Below, piece by piece: positions 62,940 through 64,000 of a stretch of 64,000 bases of DNA (its first letter is position 1; every line of letters starts with the position of its first letter). A program made the position numbers and the translations under genes. The notes under the pieces were generated by a model. The model saw only the letters and a program-made list of their open reading frames with translations, made no database searches and had not been told where the DNA came from. Origin of the DNA: Zhengitettix transpicula (lineage: Eukaryota; Arthropoda; Insecta; Orthoptera; Tetrigidae); NCBI GenBank assembly GCA_037074705.1, contig CM073593.1, forward strand, positions 60,739,501 to 60,803,500, given 5' to 3'.

Positions 62940-63036
62940 GCCTAGCCCTACATCTCCTTTTCAGTCTCTTTCCTATGCTATATGAGGGGAGTTGCCTATA
63001 CATAGCCTGTCTACTCCTTCTTCTTCTACTTCATAG
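62940..63036 (-). repeat. Family A variant end with TTC-repeat extension
   Basis: CAGTCTCTTTCCTATGCTAT, GAGGGGAGTTGCC, CATAGCCTGT and then CTACTCCTTCTTCTTCTACTTCATAG replaces the usual ACCCTAAAAAAA end. The same alternative end recurs at 63.37-63.40 kb. Confidence 0.7.
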
Positions 63037-63054
63037 GTCACAGAACTTTCTAAT

Positions 63055-63399
63055 ATTGGAATAGTCGGCCAGCTGCCTCCTAAACTGGTCATGGCACAGA
63101 GAGGTGAATGCTACGTCACACAAGCAAACCCCTCTTCCGCCATCGGAAGTACAAGTACAAAATGCCCGACCTACCTGATGCAGGTTTTTCTAGGGTTTTC
63201 CTTTCATCAGTTTTAGACGAATTGCCGGGTAGGATTTTTTATACTATAACCCGAGGGCCCTAGTTAACCCGTGGCTACCTTGCTATTACTTTTCCGCATC
63301 CCCCCTATCAATATCTTTCCTATGCTATAAGAGGGGAGGGGGCAGTATGTGGATTACCATATACATAGCCTCTCTACACTTTCTTCTTCTTCTTCATAG
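63055..63399 (-). repeat. Family A variant copy with TTC-repeat extension
   Basis: On the plus strand, GGAATAGTCGGCCAGCTGCC through CGACCTACCTGATGCAGG, GGGCCCTAGTTAACCC and CTATGCTATAAGAGGGGAGG to CATAGCC is typical family A with extra divergence. It then ends in CTACACTTTCTTCTTCTTCTTCATAG instead of an A-tract. It lies in tandem with the previous fragment and is in the same orientation. Confidence 0.75.
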
Positions 63400-64000
63400 T
63401 AATGGCACATAGTTTTACATTCTAGAATTTTTGTAGGTCCAGCAGTACGCAAACCCATACATTCAAAGTTATATTGGGATATTACGAGTACAGAATACAT
63501 AAACGAAGGTTTTGTAGAAGAACTATGCCGCTTACTACTATATTGAGCGATCGAGACCCTCCGATTTTACACGATAGACGAAGACGTCGTATTTGAAATA
63601 TCACCCTCTGGCCAAGACAAGTCCAATGTCGGTACGGAATACAGAATGACCGCGTCAAAGTCTAGTAATAGCATTATGACTGGACAAAAGCCACGTCCTT
63701 GGTGTTAAAACGTAATAATAACCGAGGCGAACCTAGCGAGGAAACGTCGACCTAATTCTCTAAGCGGCCTGTTACGTATTGTTTGTTACGGAGCAGAAAA
63801 TTAATTACGTCTGCGTGTGAATGAAACTCCCGCAACATTGAGACTCAGAATATTGCTCATGCCGGAGCGTCTTGCAGCATTCCGTCGCAGCTCAGCTCAG
63901 TGTTATCATTAATTATCCTGTGTGAAGGCGTCCCTCAGCTGCATGACGCTGCGACGTTGCTCTTATGACCCGTCCATAGTCTCGCAACAGCGGTACAAAA
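63400..64000. other. Balanced-composition right edge, unrecognised
   Basis: From about 63.5 kb the GC content is higher than in most of the window. ORFs are short and I see no domain, tRNA or repeat landmark. It could be an exon, promoter region or unclassified repeat cut by the window edge. Confidence 0.35.

Noticed and set aside
63400..64000. Promoter or first exon at the right edge
   Set aside because: Higher GC alone is insufficient. No ORF, core promoter element or domain could be supported.

Overview
This is an AT-rich eukaryotic nuclear window dominated by transposable-element debris. It has no operon structure, no long ORFs, no rRNA and no intact tRNA. The longest ORF is about 130 codons, and the more convincing-looking ones lie inside repeats. 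The tRNA-headed SINEs, a piggyBac-like end, a LINE RT C-terminus and a GC-rich repeat set in an AT-rich background suggest a large insect genome. A cockroach- or termite-like (polyneopteran) source is my best guess. That rests on general familiarity with such repeats, not on a diagnostic gene. I could not support any complete host gene or exon, so the window is best read as intergenic or intronic DNA.

Layout. 1-180 is a GC-rich edge. 181-6233 is AT-rich, with a degenerate tRNA-like block near 2.2 kb, an inverted pair of short repeats at 4.53-4.82 kb, and a GC-richer patch at 5.47-5.93 kb. 6.2-9.7 kb is repeat-dense. It holds a decayed 29-bp tandem array (6.84-7.21 kb), a non-autonomous piggyBac-like element (7.40-8.30 kb), and a roughly 1-kb palindrome (8.66-9.68 kb) made of two arms of the commonest repeat here, called family A below. 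12.5 kb, 18.8-21.0 kb, 34.8 kb, 52.8 kb, 61.5 kb and 62.9-63.4 kb carry further family A copies. 22.1-23.0 kb has a roughly 620-bp dispersed element (family B) beside the 3' end of a LINE. Two more family B copies lie at 51.9 and 54.2 kb. 25.7-27.1 kb carries three copies of a short motif (family C) with a hammerhead-like core. 33.1-34.3 kb has a 283-bp direct duplication. 38.4 kb has a complete tRNA-derived SINE with target-site duplications, and a relative with an (AT)n tail sits at 15.9 kb. 46.0 and 46.9 kb hold two long hairpins of fold-back type.

There are no interacting genes to describe. The biology is repeat dynamics. Family A occupies about 4.7 kb (roughly 7 percent) in at least eleven pieces, in both orientations, sometimes nested. 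One locus is a palindrome whose two arms share private variants, while another inverted pair has arms of clearly different age. Whether family A is a poly(A)-ended retroposon or a long-inverted-repeat element is the main open question. The second candidate for something unusual is the recurring CTGANGA...GAAA motif of family C. All ages, counts and identities are by eye.
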